Below are positions 34,623 to 43,871 of a stretch of 64,000 nucleotides of DNA, piece after piece (positions within the stretch are counted from its first letter, which is position 1; each line of letters starts with the position of its first letter). The notes beneath the pieces are model-generated. The model saw only the letters and a list, made by a program, of their open reading frames with translations. It was not told where the DNA came from and ran no database searches. Source of the stretch: Vreelandella glaciei (lineage in GTDB: Bacteria; Pseudomonadota; Gammaproteobacteria; Pseudomonadales; Halomonadaceae); assembly GCF_013415125.1 (NCBI RefSeq), contig NZ_JACCDE010000011.1:1-64000 (forward strand), in the 5' to 3' direction. Made by a program: the position numbers and the translations under genes.

Positions 34623-35048
34623 ATGTACTTGGAACACGTGAATCTGGTCGTTGATGATATGAATGCCATGCTGGATTTTTACCGCACCGTATTTCCACAC
34701 TGGAGGGTGCGCGATGAAGGCCATGGCGAGTGGTATGGCAAACCACGTAAATGGATACACTTCGGGGACGACGAACATTACTTGGCGTTAAGCAATCATG
34801 GCGAAGGGGAGAACCGCGATCTGAAAGGCCACAGCGTAGGACTGGCCCATTTTGCCTATGTGACTGATAACCTGGATGCCGTTGTGGCTAGGTTAAATAA
34901 CGCAGGTTATGCCATCGCCAAACCCGGCGCGACGGAGCCGTTTCGCAAAAATGTCTATTTTGTCGACCCCGCTGGGTTTGAAGTGGAGTTTGTCGAGTAT
35001 CTGAGCGACATCCCGGCTGAGCGAAATTTAAACCGCGATGCCCAGTAA
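34623..35048 (+). CDS. VOC (glyoxalase/dioxygenase) family protein
   Basis: This 141-residue protein has the paired beta-alpha-beta-beta-beta units of the vicinal-oxygen-chelate fold: YLEHVNLVVDDMNAMLDFYRTVF at the N-terminus, a central GLAHFAYVTDNLDAVVARL, and a closing YFVDPAGFEVEFVEY. Candidate metal ligands are the histidine in EHVNL, the histidine in LAHFAY and the glutamate in VEFVEY. AAGGAG lies before the ATG. It is transcribed from the SoxR-box promoter, so it is probably induced by redox-active drugs or phenazines; drug binding or detoxification is inferred. Substrate unknown. Confidence 0.8.
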   Translation: MYLEHVNLVVDDMNAMLDFYRTVFPHWRVRDEGHGEWYGKPRKWIHFGDDEHYLALSNHGEGENRDLKGHSVGLAHFAYVTDNLDAVVARLNNAGYAIAKPGATEPFRKNVYFVDPAGFEVEFVEYLSDIPAERNLNRDAQ

Positions 35049-35089
35049 TAAGCAGGTCAGCGCTCTACGGGGTGCTGACCGGTGAACAA

Positions 35090-35292
35090 TTGAGATTTTC
35101 CGCGCCTAAAAATATTGTTGAATAATCTGGTAAAATCCCTTTTTGCTTTCGGTAGAAATGGAAGGAAAATACTTCATTTTCTTGAAGAATCAGATTTACC
35201 TTAAGGAAGGCAAAGCATTTCCGCCTTATTTTATGAAGCTGCCTAGCCCTGGTACCGGTGCAAACCTATCCCAGGGCTCGGCAGCTTTTCTG
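35090..35292 (+). other. Untranslated leader or small RNA with strong terminator
   Basis: The 285-bp gap between the VOC and GNAT genes holds a sigma-70-like promoter (TTGAGA near 35090, 17-bp spacer, TATTGT). About 160 nt later AAGCTGCCTAGCCCTGG (35236-35252) pairs with CCAGGGCTCGGCAGCTT (35271-35287) with one mismatch and is followed by TTTTC. No ORF lies between. It could be a small RNA, or an attenuator ahead of the acetyltransferase 45 nt downstream. Confidence 0.5.
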
Positions 35293-35333
35293 TAACGCCT
35301 TTGGCGCCGATGACCCTGATTAGGAACATCTAG

Positions 35334-35759
35334 ATGATTCGTGAATACCGAGAGGCGGATATTGAGCACATTTTGGATATCTGGCTTTCAGCCTCGATTA
35401 AAGCTCACTCCTTTGCTGGGTCAGAATATTGGCAGTCCAAAGTTAGCGAAATGCGTGATGTATACATTCCTGCATCGGAGACCTTTGTCTATGAAGCGGA
35501 TGAGCAGATAGCAGGGTTTTACTGCCTCTATGGAAGTACGTTGGCAGCCGTTTTTGTGTTACCCAGCCTTCAGGGCCAAGGGATAGGATCAGCGTTGATG
35601 GATGATGCCAAGAGCAGAAGGTCGTGTTTGCAGCTCAGTGTTTATAGTCAGAATACGCCCAGTATCAGCTTCTATAAACAGCATGGGTTCATTTCAATCG
35701 GTGAGCAGATTGATGAGCAAACGGGTCAACCTGAATTCATCATGGAGCATTACTGTTAA
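35334..35759 (+). CDS. GNAT family N-acetyltransferase
   Basis: This 141-residue acetyltransferase uses acetyl-CoA to modify a small molecule or protein amine. The GNAT fold shows MIREYREADIEHILDIW at the start, AAVFVLPSLQGQGIGSALMD (the acetyl-CoA loop, Q/G-x-x-G-I-G/A) near residue 75, and SVYSQNTPSISFYKQHGF as the C-terminal strand-helix. It resembles the YjaB/YiaC-type small acetyltransferases. The substrate is unknown. The ATG has AGGAAC upstream and follows a strong terminator hairpin. Confidence 0.82.
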   Translation: MIREYREADIEHILDIWLSASIKAHSFAGSEYWQSKVSEMRDVYIPASETFVYEADEQIAGFYCLYGSTLAAVFVLPSLQGQGIGSALMDDAKSRRSCLQLSVYSQNTPSISFYKQHGFISIGEQIDEQTGQPEFIMEHYC

Positions 35760-35927
35760 TAGCGGTCACCGGTCTGGTCTTGCTACAAAAACCGAAAAAT
35801 GAACGCCCGTAGCGCTATCCTCAAAGGGTATAATGTCACCGGCCACGCGAGTGGGCGGTTCCATAAACGTTGATTTTTAGCAGGTTTTTACTTGTTACTG
35901 TTTTTAATAGAGAAAAGGTAGTCGTTC

Positions 35928-36350
35928 ATGATTAACACCAAAATATACAAAGCGGTTTACGAACTCGCTGAAAAACTCATGAAGGCTGCTGATAAAGAGG
36001 ATAGAGAGGCGTTTGACGCGCTTTATGCGCAGTTGGAAGCGATCTGCACCGAGAACGAAAACACCGATAAGGATCACCCTGAGCAGTGGGAAACGTTGGC
36101 TGACTTCACGGAAGAGCTGGATGAGGCGCTGGCAGTCTACGAAAAAGCCTTTGAAAAGGCCGTTGCAGTTAACTCGAAAGACCATATGTCATCCATCGCG
36201 TTCTCCATGGCGAAGCTGCAGGTTGAGCTTGGTCAAACTGATGCGGCGATCAACAATCTTAAAAAGGCCCAAGTCACTGCCAACAAGATTGAAGATGGCG
36301 AGCTTAAAGACGAAATTGATGAGCTGCTTGGAAAGCTGACATCAGGTTAG
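35928..36350 (+). CDS. Small TPR-like helical protein
   Basis: I do not recognise a named family for this 140-residue acidic, all-helical protein. The segment SSIAFSMAKLQVELGQTDAAINNLKKAQ (about residues 88-115) has the spacing of a tetratricopeptide repeat, and an earlier helix pair (FTEELDEALAVYEKAFEKAV) may be another. This suggests a protein-protein interaction role. AAAGGT precedes the ATG. It is transcribed alone, 61 nt before the DUF1456 region. Confidence 0.65.
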   Translation: MINTKIYKAVYELAEKLMKAADKEDREAFDALYAQLEAICTENENTDKDHPEQWETLADFTEELDEALAVYEKAFEKAVAVNSKDHMSSIAFSMAKLQVELGQTDAAINNLKKAQVTANKIEDGELKDEIDELLGKLTSG

Positions 36351-36444
36351 TTGTTAAGCTGCTGATGTTAGTGATATTGATGATAGACGTAGATGCACAT
36401 AACGCCTGATTGTGCTGGGTTTGCCTAAGACTAGGGACACTATT

Positions 36445-36930
36445 TTGACCAATAATGATATTTTTCGCCGCATACGTTACACCTTTGATTTAAAAGACAG
36501 CACCATCGTGGATATTTTCACCTTGGCAGAAGTCAGCGTGGCTCAAGAGCAGGTCACTGCCTGGTTGAAAAAGGATGAAGACGACGCCTTTGTAACGATG
36601 AAAAACAGAGAGCTGGCGGCGTTTCTGAACGGCTTTATCAGCTTCAAGCGTGGCAAGCGCGAAGGCCCGCAGCCCGCGCCAGAGACGCAGTTGAACAACA
36701 ACATGGTGTTCCAGAAACTGCGCATTGCCTTAAACCTGAAGGCTGACGATATTCTGGCTATTTTTGAGCTGGCAGGCTTCCGTATAAGCAATCATGAGTT
36801 AAGCGCTTTTTTCCGTAAGCCAAGCCACAAGAATTATCGTGAGTGCAAAGATCAGGTGCTGCGTAACTTTTTACTCGGCGTTCAGCGCCAACTACGGCCC
36901 AGTTCTAATGATTCAGATTCAGAAGCCTGA
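36445..36930 (+). CDS. DUF1456 family protein (YehS-like)
   Basis: This 161-residue protein consists of two tandem DUF1456 repeats, as in E. coli YehS: TNNDIFRRIRYTFDLKDSTIVDIF ... FLNGFISFKRGKREG and NNNMVFQKLRIALNLKADDILAIF ... YRECKDQVLRNFLLG. Its function is not known to me. The TTG at 36445 (AGGGA seven bases upstream) matches the family N-terminus. The frame also opens with a GTG at 36412, 11 codons earlier, which is less likely. Confidence 0.82.
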   Translation: MTNNDIFRRIRYTFDLKDSTIVDIFTLAEVSVAQEQVTAWLKKDEDDAFVTMKNRELAAFLNGFISFKRGKREGPQPAPETQLNNNMVFQKLRIALNLKADDILAIFELAGFRISNHELSAFFRKPSHKNYRECKDQVLRNFLLGVQRQLRPSSNDSDSEA

Positions 36931-36971
36931 ATCGTTAGGGCAGAAGGTTAACGCCGATGCGCTTTCAAGCG

Positions 36972-37715
36972 TTAACGCTTCACACAGACAAAAATCGCAT
37001 TGCCCGAAACAGTATCCCACGGGGTGATGGTCTCGTAGTTATGCTCAAACACATGCACCTCAAAGTAAGGCGTTAGCAGGGCGGTTAGCTCTACAAAGCT
37101 CACCGCCACCATGGAGTGTTCGTCGTTCCATACTTGGGTGGCCCCGGCGCTGGTCTTTTCAATGCTGAGCCTTAACGCCTGCCTTTCACCGTGCCCACTG
37201 TAGTGCCACCCTGAGCGGAACGTGAATATATCGTCTGCTTGTTTGGCGCTGTGCTTAACCGATAAACCGTTATCGATTTTGTCTTTATCGACCGCGTTAA
37301 AACAGAAAATTCCGCCAGACTTGAGCGCGCGGTGCGCGCTAGAAATACACGCATCTAGCTTCTCAACCCCGTCGCTGTAATGGATCGAGTATAAAAAGCA
37401 GGTGATTAAATCGACAGGTTCGCTAACGTCGAACGTGCTCATGTCTTGCAAGGTGAACTGGGCTTCTGGGCAGCGTGAAGCGGCGATATCCAGCATCGGC
37501 TGATTGATATCCAGCCCGCCACTGGTGTAACCAGAATCAATAAAATGGCGCACGTGGGGGCCGGTGCCGCAGGCTAAATCCAGATGGGCGGTGCCGTCGT
37601 TACCGAAAAGCTGATGCAGCCGTCGAATGGCGTTACTTTGTGCTTGGTAGTCGATGTCTACGCACATCAAATCGTAGTAGCCGGAAAGGTCGGTATAGAG
37701 GGCGTTGACGGACAT
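36972..37715 (-). CDS. Class I SAM-dependent methyltransferase
   Basis: This 247-residue protein has the Rossmann methyltransferase motif I AHLDLACGTGPHVRHF near residues 43-58, the acidic residue of GGLDINQPML, motif II around DLITCFLYSIHYS, and motif III in ALKSGGIFCFNAVDKD. The C-terminus carries a beta-rich substrate domain. The methyl acceptor cannot be told. It is transcribed leftward, tail to tail with the DUF1456 gene. Confidence 0.8.
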   Translation of the reverse strand: MSVNALYTDLSGYYDLMCVDIDYQAQSNAIRRLHQLFGNDGTAHLDLACGTGPHVRHFIDSGYTSGGLDINQPMLDIAASRCPEAQFTLQDMSTFDVSEPVDLITCFLYSIHYSDGVEKLDACISSAHRALKSGGIFCFNAVDKDKIDNGLSVKHSAKQADDIFTFRSGWHYSGHGERQALRLSIEKTSAGATQVWNDEHSMVAVSFVELTALLTPYFEVHVFEHNYETITPWDTVSGNAIFVCVKR

Positions 37716-37916
37716 GGTCGCCTAAAGGTGAGGGCTGGATAGGTTGGGTGGCGCATAGTAAACGAGCAGGTGGGGTTTGAGAAGCGCGGACCACGACAGG
37801 TGAATCCCTTTCTATCATTAGTCGCCGCTAGGCGGGATTAACGCTAAAGAAATTTCCCCAGCTTCCGATAATGACTTAAGACGCACAATTAACCCTGGCT
37901 GCCACAAGAGTTTGCT

Positions 37917-38275
37917 ATGTCCAAAACAGTGACCTTTATCATTGCTACCTTGCTTCTCTTGCTCACCACGAACGCGCATTCGCACACCGATGCGGCTGAA
38001 GCGGCAGCACTGGCGTGGCTTGAAGCCATCGACAGCGGTGAGTATGAACAAGCGTGGGAGGCATCCTCAACTCTGCCCGGCGTGATTTTGGGGCGGTTGA
38101 GTCCAGGCGGCGAATACGTGTTATCCGTGAAACGTCTATGCCCGGCGCGCCTTTTGGTGATTATGCGGTGTTTACGTTCCAGACCCGTTTTGAAAAAAAG
38201 CCTCAGATTACCGAAACTATCACGCCTCACCTAGAAGGGGGCGATTGGAAGGTAAGCGGCTATTACGTCAACTAA
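37917..38275 (+). pseudogene. Frameshifted DUF4019 protein
   Basis: The first frame (37917 on) gives a signal peptide (TFIIATLLLLLTTNAHSH) and the DUF4019 start AALAWLEAIDSGEYEQAWEASS. The family then continues in another frame as ARRDFGAVESRR, TSMPGAPFGDYAVFTFQTRF and the ending GDWKVSGYYVN, stopping at 38275. About 15 residues usually found between the two parts are missing, so a deletion whose length is not a multiple of three near 38065 best explains it. The periplasmic protein is probably not made. A sequencing error alone would not explain the missing residues. Confidence 0.75.
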
Positions 38276-38339
38276 CCAACTCCCAGCCAACCTCCTCGAA
38301 CGTCCTTCCAGCCATCGCTGTTGCTTAGCATAGCCTCCT

Positions 38340-38367
38340 GCGGTTAGGCGTTATTACGCTTAACCGC
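38340..38367. other. Hairpin upstream of nfeD
   Basis: GCGGTTAGGCG (38340-38350) and CGCTTAACCGC (38357-38367) pair over 11 bp with one G-U, around a six-base loop. There is no T-run, so it may be a weak terminator of the broken DUF4019 gene or a protein-binding site. Confidence 0.35.
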
Positions 38368-38455
38368 CCGCTATCACGTTGTTCATGACGAAGCTCACTG
38401 CGGGTGCTACGTTGAATAGATACCCTTGAGCGTATTGATAGCTGCTGGAGCGGAT

Positions 38456-39805
38456 ATGCACTCCCTTCCTCACAAATCGCACTGGCTGTGGCTATTGGTG
38501 GCGGGATTACTGATGGCGGCGCTGTCGCTCACGTGGCAGGCCAGGGCACAAACTTCGCCCAGCGCTTTAATCCTCAATATTGAAGGCGCTATCGGCCCTG
38601 CGACCAAGGATTATTTTGAGCGTGGTCTTCGTAAAGCCCGAGAGCAGGGCAGCGAAGTGGTGATTGTTGAGCTGGATACCCCTGGCGGATTGGTTGATAC
38701 CACGCGCGATATGATTCGGGAAATGCTTAATTCAGACCTACCGGTAGTGATGTACGTTTCTCCCAGTGGCGCGCGGGCAGCCAGCGCAGGCACCTATCTG
38801 CTTTACGGCAGCCACGTAGCGGCCATGGCGCCTTCTACCCATTTGGGCTCTGCGACACCGGTGCAAATGGGCGGCGGCGGGCTGACTGGTGGTGATGAGG
38901 CGGGCGAGGGGTCTGAAGGCGAGCAAGATGGCAGCGCCATGGAGCGCAAGGTAATTGAAGACGCGGTGAGTTTTATCCGCAGCCTGGCGGAGCGCCACGG
39001 CCGCAATGCCGACTGGGCGGAAGAGGCAGTGCGCGATGCGGTCAATCTCACCGAGAGTGATGCCCTGGAGCAAAATGTCATTGATGTGGTGGCGCGCGAT
39101 ATTAAAGACCTGCTGGCTCAGCTTGACGGTATGACAGTGGTGATGGAGCGCGGCGAGGAGTCATTGGCGACGACGGAACTTGCCATTGAACGTTACGACC
39201 CGGACTGGCGTACTCAACTGCTCTCGCTGATCACCAATCCCAACGTTGCCTATTTCCTGATGATCATCGGCTTTTACGGGCTGATTTTCGAGCTTTCCAG
39301 CCCCGGCAGCCTCTTTCCCGGCACCATTGGGGTGATCTCCCTGCTGCTGGCGCTGTTCGCTTTTCAGGTTCTGCCCATTAACTATGCGGGCCTGGCACTG
39401 ATGGTGGTGGGAATGGCGCTGATGGTAGGCGAGGCGTTCATGCCTAGTTTCGGGGTGATGGGGGCGGGCGGCATTATCGCCTTTGTGTTGGGGTCGGTGA
39501 TGCTGATGGATGCCGAACACTTGGCCATTTCGTTACCGCTGATTGGCGGTGTAGCCCTGATTTTTGGCGGCTTGATGCTATGGACGTTAACGCGCTTTGC
39601 AACGCTGCGGCGGCGTCCGGTGCACAGCGGTGCGGAGCAACTGATTGGTGCAACGGCAGTGGCGCTGGAGGATTTTGAGACTAACGGCCATGTGCGTCTG
39701 CATGGCGAGCGCTGGAACGCGGTGAGCGATGCGTCCGTTAAACAGGGTGATGAGCTTGAAGTGGTGCGCCTTGAGGGCTTGACGGTACATGTGACGCCCC
39801 GGTGA
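38456..39805 (+). CDS. NfeD family membrane serine protease
   Basis: This 449-residue long-form NfeD has a signal/anchor segment (LWLLVAGLLMAALSLTWQARA), then a ClpP/crotonase-fold protease domain. The nucleophile serine is in GARAASAGTYLLYGSH, and DTPGGLVDT and the candidate general base lysine in AMERKVIEDAV follow the family. Four or more membrane helices follow (residues about 265-390), with a C-terminal OB-fold (GATAVALEDFETNGHVRLHGERW). Such proteins cleave stomatin C-termini, and the partner slipin gene is next. The ATG at 38456 has GGAG five bases upstream. Confidence 0.88.
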   Translation: MHSLPHKSHWLWLLVAGLLMAALSLTWQARAQTSPSALILNIEGAIGPATKDYFERGLRKAREQGSEVVIVELDTPGGLVDTTRDMIREMLNSDLPVVMYVSPSGARAASAGTYLLYGSHVAAMAPSTHLGSATPVQMGGGGLTGGDEAGEGSEGEQDGSAMERKVIEDAVSFIRSLAERHGRNADWAEEAVRDAVNLTESDALEQNVIDVVARDIKDLLAQLDGMTVVMERGEESLATTELAIERYDPDWRTQLLSLITNPNVAYFLMIIGFYGLIFELSSPGSLFPGTIGVISLLLALFAFQVLPINYAGLALMVVGMALMVGEAFMPSFGVMGAGGIIAFVLGSVMLMDAEHLAISLPLIGGVALIFGGLMLWTLTRFATLRRRPVHSGAEQLIGATAVALEDFETNGHVRLHGERWNAVSDASVKQGDELEVVRLEGLTVHVTPR

Positions 39806-39880
39806 TGCCTGCGACGATGACGTGCTTTTCCCCATAACGAACCATCTGCAAAACGAGCTATCTGCAAAACGAGGTGCCCA

Positions 39881-40669
39881 ATGATTATTTCGTATTTAGT
39901 CCCTGTGGTGCTGGTGGTGATGTTGATCGCTGCCTCCATTCGTATACTGCCGGAATATAAGCGTGGCGTGGTGTTCTTTCTGGGCCGTTACCAGAAAGTG
40001 AAGGGGCCAGGGTTGGTCATTGTGATTCCTGCCATTCAGAAGATGGAAGTGGTGGATTTACGTGTAATCACCATGGACGTACCGGAGCAGGATGTCATTT
40101 CCCGGGATAACGTCACCGTCAAGGTCAACGCGGTGCTTTACTTCCGCGTTGTCGACCCTGAAAAGGCGATCATTCAAGTCGAGAATTTCACCCAGGCGAC
40201 CAGCCAGTTGGCGCAGACCACGCTGCGCTCCGTGCTGGGCAAGCATGACCTGGATGAGATGCTTTCCGAGCGGGATAAACTCAACGACGATATCCAGGAA
40301 ATCATTGATACCCAAACCGAAGCCTGGGGTATCAAAGTGGCCAATGTTGAAATCAAGCATGTGGATTTGGATGAGAGCATGATTCGCGCCATTGCCCGCC
40401 AAGCCGAAGCGGAGCGCGAGCGTCGCGCCAAGGTGATACACGCCGAAGGGGAGCTTCAGGCGTCTAAAAAGCTGGTGGAGGCCGCTAACGTCATGCAGGA
40501 GAATTCTGCCGCGCTACAGCTTCGCTACCTGCAAACCATGAGCGACATGAGCAACAAAAACGCCTCGACGATTGTGTTCCCGCTACCCATGGACATCATG
40601 GAGGCCTTCAAAGATATGAAGGCCAAGCATACGGCAGCAACGCCTGGTAAGACGCAGGATGATGCGTAA
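39881..40669 (+). CDS. Slipin (stomatin/SPFH family) membrane protein
   Basis: This 262-residue SPFH/Band-7 protein has one N-terminal membrane hairpin ([18 protein letters not shown]), the SPFH core ([60 protein letters not shown]) and a helical region rich in A and E ([20 protein letters not shown]). It organises membrane microdomains and is the usual partner and substrate of NfeD proteases. It lies 75 nt downstream with GAGGTG at the start. Confidence 0.92.
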   Translation: MIISYLVPVVLVVMLIAASIRILPEYKRGVVFFLGRYQKVKGPGLVIVIPAIQKMEVVDLRVITMDVPEQDVISRDNVTVKVNAVLYFRVVDPEKAIIQVENFTQATSQLAQTTLRSVLGKHDLDEMLSERDKLNDDIQEIIDTQTEAWGIKVANVEIKHVDLDESMIRAIARQAEAERERRAKVIHAEGELQASKKLVEAANVMQENSAALQLRYLQTMSDMSNKNASTIVFPLPMDIMEAFKDMKAKHTAATPGKTQDDA

Positions 40670-40721
40670 GCCAATGCCAAACGCGCATTGCTAAGGTGGG
40701 GCTGGATATTTCAACCGCCGG

Positions 40722-41321
40722 TTAAGCAATCAGCCCCGCCAAAGCCTGCATTCCCAGCGCCACCGCCAGCACCACTACACCCGCCACTAGGCTGGTTACT
40801 AGGGCTTGTTGCTTCCATAACAGCAGCACTCGGCTGCCAAAGCGGTGAACGAGCCAGGCGAGGCCGAAGTAACGCAGGCCGCGGGCAATTAACGCCGCTA
40901 GCGCGAAGAGTAGGACTGGGTAGCCGGAAAGGCCTGCGGTAATCATCGCGACCTGAAAGGGAATGGGCAGAATACCAATGGCTAAAATCGCGGCAAAACC
41001 ATACTGATCGAAGAAGGTTTGGAACGACTGATAGCTCTGTTCCATGCCCATGAATTCAATAAACCAAGTACCTATCGACTGAAAAAGCAGCATGCCAACG
41101 CCATAGCCGACCAGCGATGCAATTAAGCAACCTGCGGTAGTGACCGTCGCTAAAAGCCAGATACGTTGTTTGTTGGCTGCCATCAGCGGGATCAGCACCA
41201 GCTCAAGCGGAATGGGCAGGATAATCGTTTCCAAAAAGGAGAGGGTGCCGAGTAACCACAGCATGTTCTTTGAGCCGTTAATACGCTCAAACCACTGCTT
41301 GGTTCGCGTTGTATTGGCCAT
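40722..41321 (-). CDS. DedA/YqaA family membrane protein
   Basis: This 199-residue SNARE-associated (VTT/DedA superfamily) protein has a short basic N-terminus, LLGTLSFLETIILPIPLELVLIPLMAAN with the family glutamate and prolines, and GYGVGMLLFQSIG. Reentrant segments (FDQYGFAAILAIGILPIPFQVAMITAGLSG) and closing helices complete it. DedA proteins act in lipid scrambling and membrane homeostasis. It is complete and ends 52 bp from the slipin stop, tail to tail. Confidence 0.82.
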   Translation of the reverse strand: MANTTRTKQWFERINGSKNMLWLLGTLSFLETIILPIPLELVLIPLMAANKQRIWLLATVTTAGCLIASLVGYGVGMLLFQSIGTWFIEFMGMEQSYQSFQTFFDQYGFAAILAIGILPIPFQVAMITAGLSGYPVLLFALAALIARGLRYFGLAWLVHRFGSRVLLLWKQQALVTSLVAGVVVLAVALGMQALAGLIA

Positions 41322-41330
41322 TAGGGGGCG

Positions 41331-42149
41331 CTACATCTCTGGATTAATGCGGCGATAAATAGCCGCTAATAGGCTGTATAGGCCAAACGCGAAGAGCCCG
41401 ATAGCGACAATGGCCAGCAACCATTGACCGTATGCTTGGCTGCGCAGCGCACTAAATACTTCAGCCGTACCGCCTGCTTGGTCAGGGTTAAACTGATAAG
41501 CGGCAATCAGAAAGAAACTACCTACGATGACAAATACAATCCCGCGAATGACTAAGCCAAAACGGCAGATGGGATAAGCCCACTTTTGGGTTTGGGGTGG
41601 CATCGCAAAGTGCTTGTCAAATTTGGCCTTATAACCCTTGAAGGCATGGGAGATGCCGACACCAATCATGACCAAGCCAACGGCCCCTACCAGCCAACGG
41701 CCAAAAGGCTGCTGCATCAACCAGCCTGCCACGCCCTGTGAGCCACCGCCTGACCCCCCGGAAGAGCCCGTAAATTGGAAGATGAGCGTGGCGGCAAAAA
41801 AGGCCAATAGCGTATGGGTAATCGCACTCGCTAATAAGCCTGCACGAATAGCTAAGCCTTTAGCACCGTTGCCGTGATGGTCGGCGTCTTTGACCGCTTG
41901 AATGGTGCGCCACATGGCGTAGCCAACCAAACCCACTGCGATGACACCTAATAGTATTTTTCCAAAGGGGGCGGTGAGGACTCTTTCTAATGCACCGCGG
42001 CTGCCTTCTGTTTGGCCACCTTGGCCAAAGGCTGCCAGCGCGGCAAGGCCACCCACTAACACATAAACGATGCCGCGGGAGGCGTAGCCCATGCGGGCGA
42101 AAAGCGTAATCGCATCACGGTGATCGGGGTTTTTCATACTATTAGCCAT
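41331..42149 (-). CDS. DUF1206 family membrane protein
   Basis: This 272-residue protein consists of three tandem DUF1206 units, each with a pair of hydrophobic helices: ARMGYASRGIVYVLVGGLAAL, AIRAGLLASAITHTLLAFFA and CRFGLVIRGIVFVIVGSFF. Its function is unknown. The frame extends 58 codons upstream, but the ATG at 42149 has AGGAGG at the right distance and begins at the first repeat. It ends 9 nt before the start of the YqaA-like gene on the same strand, so the two are probably one operon. Confidence 0.85.
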   Translation of the reverse strand: MANSMKNPDHRDAITLFARMGYASRGIVYVLVGGLAALAAFGQGGQTEGSRGALERVLTAPFGKILLGVIAVGLVGYAMWRTIQAVKDADHHGNGAKGLAIRAGLLASAITHTLLAFFAATLIFQFTGSSGGSGGGSQGVAGWLMQQPFGRWLVGAVGLVMIGVGISHAFKGYKAKFDKHFAMPPQTQKWAYPICRFGLVIRGIVFVIVGSFFLIAAYQFNPDQAGGTAEVFSALRSQAYGQWLLAIVAIGLFAFGLYSLLAAIYRRINPEM

Positions 42150-42304
42150 GGTGTCCTCCTGACTTGATATGGCGTTGCGAATTCCTATGCAAACTAGTTC
42201 ATCTCGAGCTTTTTGGCGGCCCATACTGTGCGTGTGCTGTGCTATTGTCCAGTGTAGTTTCTGCAAAAAAGACGAGTCGCTATTTTTATTAATACGAGCA
42301 AACC

Positions 42305-43177
42305 ATGAGTGCACCTTTGTCAATTAACAAGTCGTCAGCTACCACATCTAATACATCGACACCTGTCTTTTGGCGCGATATACGGATGCCATATGTGGAA
42401 CTGCGCAAGATCAGCGACGCGCGACAAGTTTGCTATGCACCTCATAGCCATACGCATTGGTCGCTGGGGGCGGTTACCTCTGGTCAAAGCACCTTTTGCT
42501 ATCGCGATGCGACACATCAGATTAGTGCGGGAGATATCGTTATGATGAATCCCCATTGGGTGCATGCCTGCAACCCCGTCGAGAACCAGCCCTGGGCGTA
42601 CATGATGCTCTACGTCGATACCGAGTGGCTGAGTGAATTGCGTTACCAACTGGGCCTGTTGAATACGCCGTACTGGCAAGATATCGCTACCGCCGTCATT
42701 ACCCAGCCAGCGCTTTATGCCGGGTACTGCGATATGGCCGCTTGTTTGCTGGACGAACAACGCGACATTGGCGATAAGCAAACGGCGTTAGTCGAGTGCT
42801 TGTCTGCCACGCTGCAAGTGCTTGCTCAAGAATCCCCCGCCGCATTGCCTCAAGCGCCCAGCACGCTAGAGAATGTCGCGGCTTATTTACGTGCCAATTA
42901 TGCTTCCGATATATCGCTTGAGCGGCTATGTCAGCAGTCGGGCTATAGCGCTGGGCACCTGATTCGCGCCTTCAAACAGCACTTCGGACTAACGCCTCAT
43001 GCCTACCTGATTAACCAGCGGATCCAGAAGGGACAGATAGCGCTAAAGCACGGGCAGCCTATTGTTCAAGCAGCTATGAACACTGGCTTTAATGATCAGC
43101 CACACTTTCAAAGAACGTTTAAGCGGCTGGTAGGAGCGACACCCAACCAGTACCGCTACCCGCTACTCAACCAGTAA
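42305..43177 (+). CDS. AraC family transcriptional regulator
   Basis: This 290-residue regulator has an N-terminal cupin sensor (APHSHTHWSLGAVTSGQSTF, ISAGDIVMMNPHWVHACNP) and a C-terminal AraC double helix-turn-helix (ISLERLCQQSGYSAGHLIRAFKQHFGLTPHAYL, then VQAAMNTGFNDQPHFQRTFKRLVGATPNQYR). It is convergent with a LysE exporter, overlapping its 3' end by 15 nt. AraC-LysE pairs of this kind usually mean the regulator controls amino-acid export. The effector is unknown. Confidence 0.85.
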   Translation: MSAPLSINKSSATTSNTSTPVFWRDIRMPYVELRKISDARQVCYAPHSHTHWSLGAVTSGQSTFCYRDATHQISAGDIVMMNPHWVHACNPVENQPWAYMMLYVDTEWLSELRYQLGLLNTPYWQDIATAVITQPALYAGYCDMAACLLDEQRDIGDKQTALVECLSATLQVLAQESPAALPQAPSTLENVAAYLRANYASDISLERLCQQSGYSAGHLIRAFKQHFGLTPHAYLINQRIQKGQIALKHGQPIVQAAMNTGFNDQPHFQRTFKRLVGATPNQYRYPLLNQ

Positions 43178-43768
43178 GACAATAGCGCTAGCCGCCAGGC
43201 AGATAGCGAGTGCGCGGTTAACCGTTAGTAAGATGATAGGACGATGAACATAGGGTTTCAGAAAAGCGCCTGCGTATACCCAACTGGCTAGCGATATCCA
43301 ACAAATAGGCAAATAGAGACCGGCAAACAGCCATAGCTGATAGGGGGCATCAGCACTGGTGTAGGCACCAATGCCAGCGGCAGACGCCAGCCACGCCTTG
43401 GGGTTGAGCCACTGCATCATGGCGCCTGTCATAAACCCTGGGGCTTTGACGCCGGCTCGCTCCTGCAAGCGCCCATCGTGCTGTAAAAGTTGATAGCTGA
43501 GATAGAGTAAAAACAGAATGCCTGCCCAGCGTAAAAACGTTTCCAGCAGTGGCACCACACTCAGCAGGGAGTAAAGGCCAGCGCCGATGGCTAAAAACAG
43601 TGCGACAAAACCCAGCGTGGCGCCGGTTACAAAAACAAGCCCTTTAGCGATAGGGTAATGCGTACCGCTACTCAAACAAACGATGTTGACCGGCCCCGGC
43701 GAAATAGACGCAGCAAGAGCAAATGCAGTCATGGGCAGAAGTGTAGGCAGCAGTAGTGTAGCGCTCAT
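43163..43768 (-). CDS. LysE family translocator
   Basis: This 201-residue exporter of the LysE/RhtB family moves amino acids or related metabolites out of the cell. Six hydrophobic helices are visible, with the family signature SISPGPVNIVCLSSG near the start, GATLGFVALFLAIG, and WLNPKAWLASAAG in the middle. The ATG at 43768 has AAGGAG seven bases upstream. The frame continues upstream but without a site. Its substrate is probably sensed by the neighbouring AraC regulator. Confidence 0.85.
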   Translation of the reverse strand: MSATLLLPTLLPMTAFALAASISPGPVNIVCLSSGTHYPIAKGLVFVTGATLGFVALFLAIGAGLYSLLSVVPLLETFLRWAGILFLLYLSYQLLQHDGRLQERAGVKAPGFMTGAMMQWLNPKAWLASAAGIGAYTSADAPYQLWLFAGLYLPICWISLASWVYAGAFLKPYVHRPIILLTVNRALAICLAASAIVLLVE

Positions 43769-43871
43769 TGTCATTCTCCTTGGTAGTGCAAGGAGTTTGT
43801 AATGGTTCCTGTTGGCGGTATTGAACAAAATTGAGGTGAATGATTAAACCATTGCCTTTAACTCTTTGCTT

